From: Anas platyrhynchos
Taxonomy: Eukaryota; Chordata; Aves; Anseriformes; Anatidae
Assembly: GCF_047663525.1 (NCBI RefSeq)
Contig: NC_092593.1
Span: 30,716,501-30,780,500 of the forward strand
Reading direction: 5' to 3'
Length of the DNA stretch: 64,000 nucleotides
This document shows positions 62,573-64,000 of this stretch, one piece after another. How positions within the stretch are numbered: position 1 is the stretch's first letter; each line of letters begins with the position of its first letter. The notes under the pieces were generated by a model. It had not been told where the DNA came from and did not search any database. It saw nothing but the letters and a program-made list of their open reading frames with translations. The translations under genes were made by a program, and so were the position numbers.

Positions 62573-64000
62573 CATTTTTGGGCATGGGAAACAGAAACCT
62601 TGCTAACAACTAATGGAGGAGGAAGAGGAACTGAAGAGGGGAGAAAAAGCAAGATGGTAGAAGAAATATGGATCTGAACACCCCTTTGGGAACGTGGCAG
62701 CCCCAGCTGCCAGAAAGGCACAGGACCAGTGGGCTATGCACCTAATTAAGACATAGATAAGAGTCTTTAATTTTGATCTACAGCACAAGTCCTGCTGCAG
62801 AGAGCTGTCCCTGAGCCCCGCAGCCGCTGGATAAATAGGTTGGGCATTTGGTGTCGTAATTCCAACAGTGCTCGGTATTGGCTCCGCTCTGTTTTATTCA
62901 AAGTCAGCGGGAATTGCTGACTGCGAGCCAGCACAGCTCTCACAATCCCTTTCTCTCACTAATTACTTCTGGCTGCCGTGGAAGCCCCAAGGACTTCAAA
63001 GGGACGACACTGGATTTGCACGAGACTGTCTCTCTGGATCTTCCACCCCAGTTTCTCAGCCCATGGTGGTCCATAAGGTTTCAGAAGGGGACCCACTAAA
63101 CAACTGCAGAAAACATTAAAACGCATTATGCGTTCCCACAAAATGCACATTCCCACACACACAAAGGCAAGGAAAATGGAGAGAAATCAAAGGGCGAGAT
63201 GAACAATAGAAATGCAGCTTTTTTGACTCTTTCTTTTTGGCTGTAAATGAAAAGGCATGTGCACAAGATGGATTTTCGCTCTCCAAAAGGTGAAATGGTT
63301 CTTGCATAAAATATACAGAAGAGCATACCTTACACCAAGAGCACGAGCGGATGCTGCAGAGGTGGTCCAGGTCCCCAGGCACTGTCATGTGTCCCTAGTA
63401 ATATGCCAGACTGAAGATAGGCCACCCCAAGCCGACTTTTTCTTTCTTAAAATCATTAGCTTCTCTTCAAGGAGCTTTGTGCATGTCACACCTGAGTGAC
63501 TGCATCCCTGGCGCTTAGCCACTCCATTCCTGGGGCCAGATTTTAAGGCAAAACAGAGATGTGCTCTTTGGATGGCTCAAGGTCAGGGTGGATGGAAGCC
63601 AAGAGCCAAAAAGGAGAAATCCTGGCTCAGGTCAGGCAGAAAAAGCACGTTTTTGGTGCTTTTTTTTTGGTGAAGAGATTGAAAAAGGTGCTTCTCCTAG
63701 GGACAGGGGTGCCAGCTTGGGACAGGGGAGGTTGGGTTGAGAAGTGATGTTCTCCATGTCCCACTGTGAAACACAGCACTGAAAGCACAACAGAAGTGTT
63801 AGAGCCTTTAAAAAATATATTATTATTTATTTATTATTTTTATAGAGCATTGCCCACCTTCTCACGGCCTTTTCAGGTGGAAAACAATAACATATATATA
63901 ATATTATAATAATATAATTGAAATTTCTTTTTAAGAAAGGCTATAGAGCACACCTTCAGCACCACTGCTGTAAGCAAGCTTTCTGACGTGTCCTTAAAGA
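62573..64000. other. Intergenic stretch to the window end, no gene recognised
   Basis: It includes a 7-bp inverted repeat (AGTCAGC, 7-base loop, GCTGACT) at 62902-62922 in a unique-looking segment, and an AT-rich low-complexity region at 63810-63925. No gene begins before the window end. Confidence 0.55.

Overview
The window looks like the genome of a bird, or at least of a sauropsid. Repeats are sparse for a vertebrate. The only recognisable interspersed elements are 3'-end fragments of CR1-type LINEs, which dominate avian genomes, and one retroviral LTR-like block. The single convincing protein gene is an intact vertebrate chemokine-receptor family member, ACKR3 (also called CXCR7 or RDC1). 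Its whole 364-codon reading frame lies in one exon at 254-1348 on the + strand, followed by an AT-rich 3'UTR ending at a poly(A) signal near 2157.

Region by region: 1-253 is the end of the last ACKR3 intron plus the 5'UTR part of the coding exon. The CDS and 3'UTR occupy 254 to about 2185. From about 2190 to 64000 I see no second protein-coding gene on either strand. In mammals the interval downstream of ACKR3 towards COPS8 is a large gene desert, and this stretch has the same character; synteny in this species is an inference. Longer open frames exist (up to 247 codons at 19755-20498 on the - strand), but none shows a recognisable domain or coding-like composition, and I treat them as chance.

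The desert contains: a palindrome built of CRE-like half sites (5352-5372); a CpG-rich, TATA-containing block (about 7190-7450); a perfect everted nuclear-receptor repeat (9118-9132); a retroviral LTR-like element with a TATA box, poly(A) signal and three internal tandem repeats (about 10549-11517); CR1 fragments at 17765-18456, 19352-19600 and 62473-62572; an uninterrupted array of about 32 GGGAA units (28400-28558); a CpG-island-like block far from any gene (about 40860-41300); an AT-rich, homeodomain-site-rich block with a consensus TATA and splice donor (43345-43791); another enhancer-like block (50205-50440); and degenerate TATC/TATA microsatellites near 49325, 50080 and 56683. Long homopolymers on the + strand are mostly T rather than A.

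Functionally the window is one developmental receptor gene plus a long flank that may hold its regulatory DNA or unannotated noncoding transcripts. No operon-like or multi-gene system is visible, and nothing here amounts to an undescribed biological system. The most checkable novelties are the LTR's repeat architecture, the isolated CpG-rich blocks and the GGGAA array.
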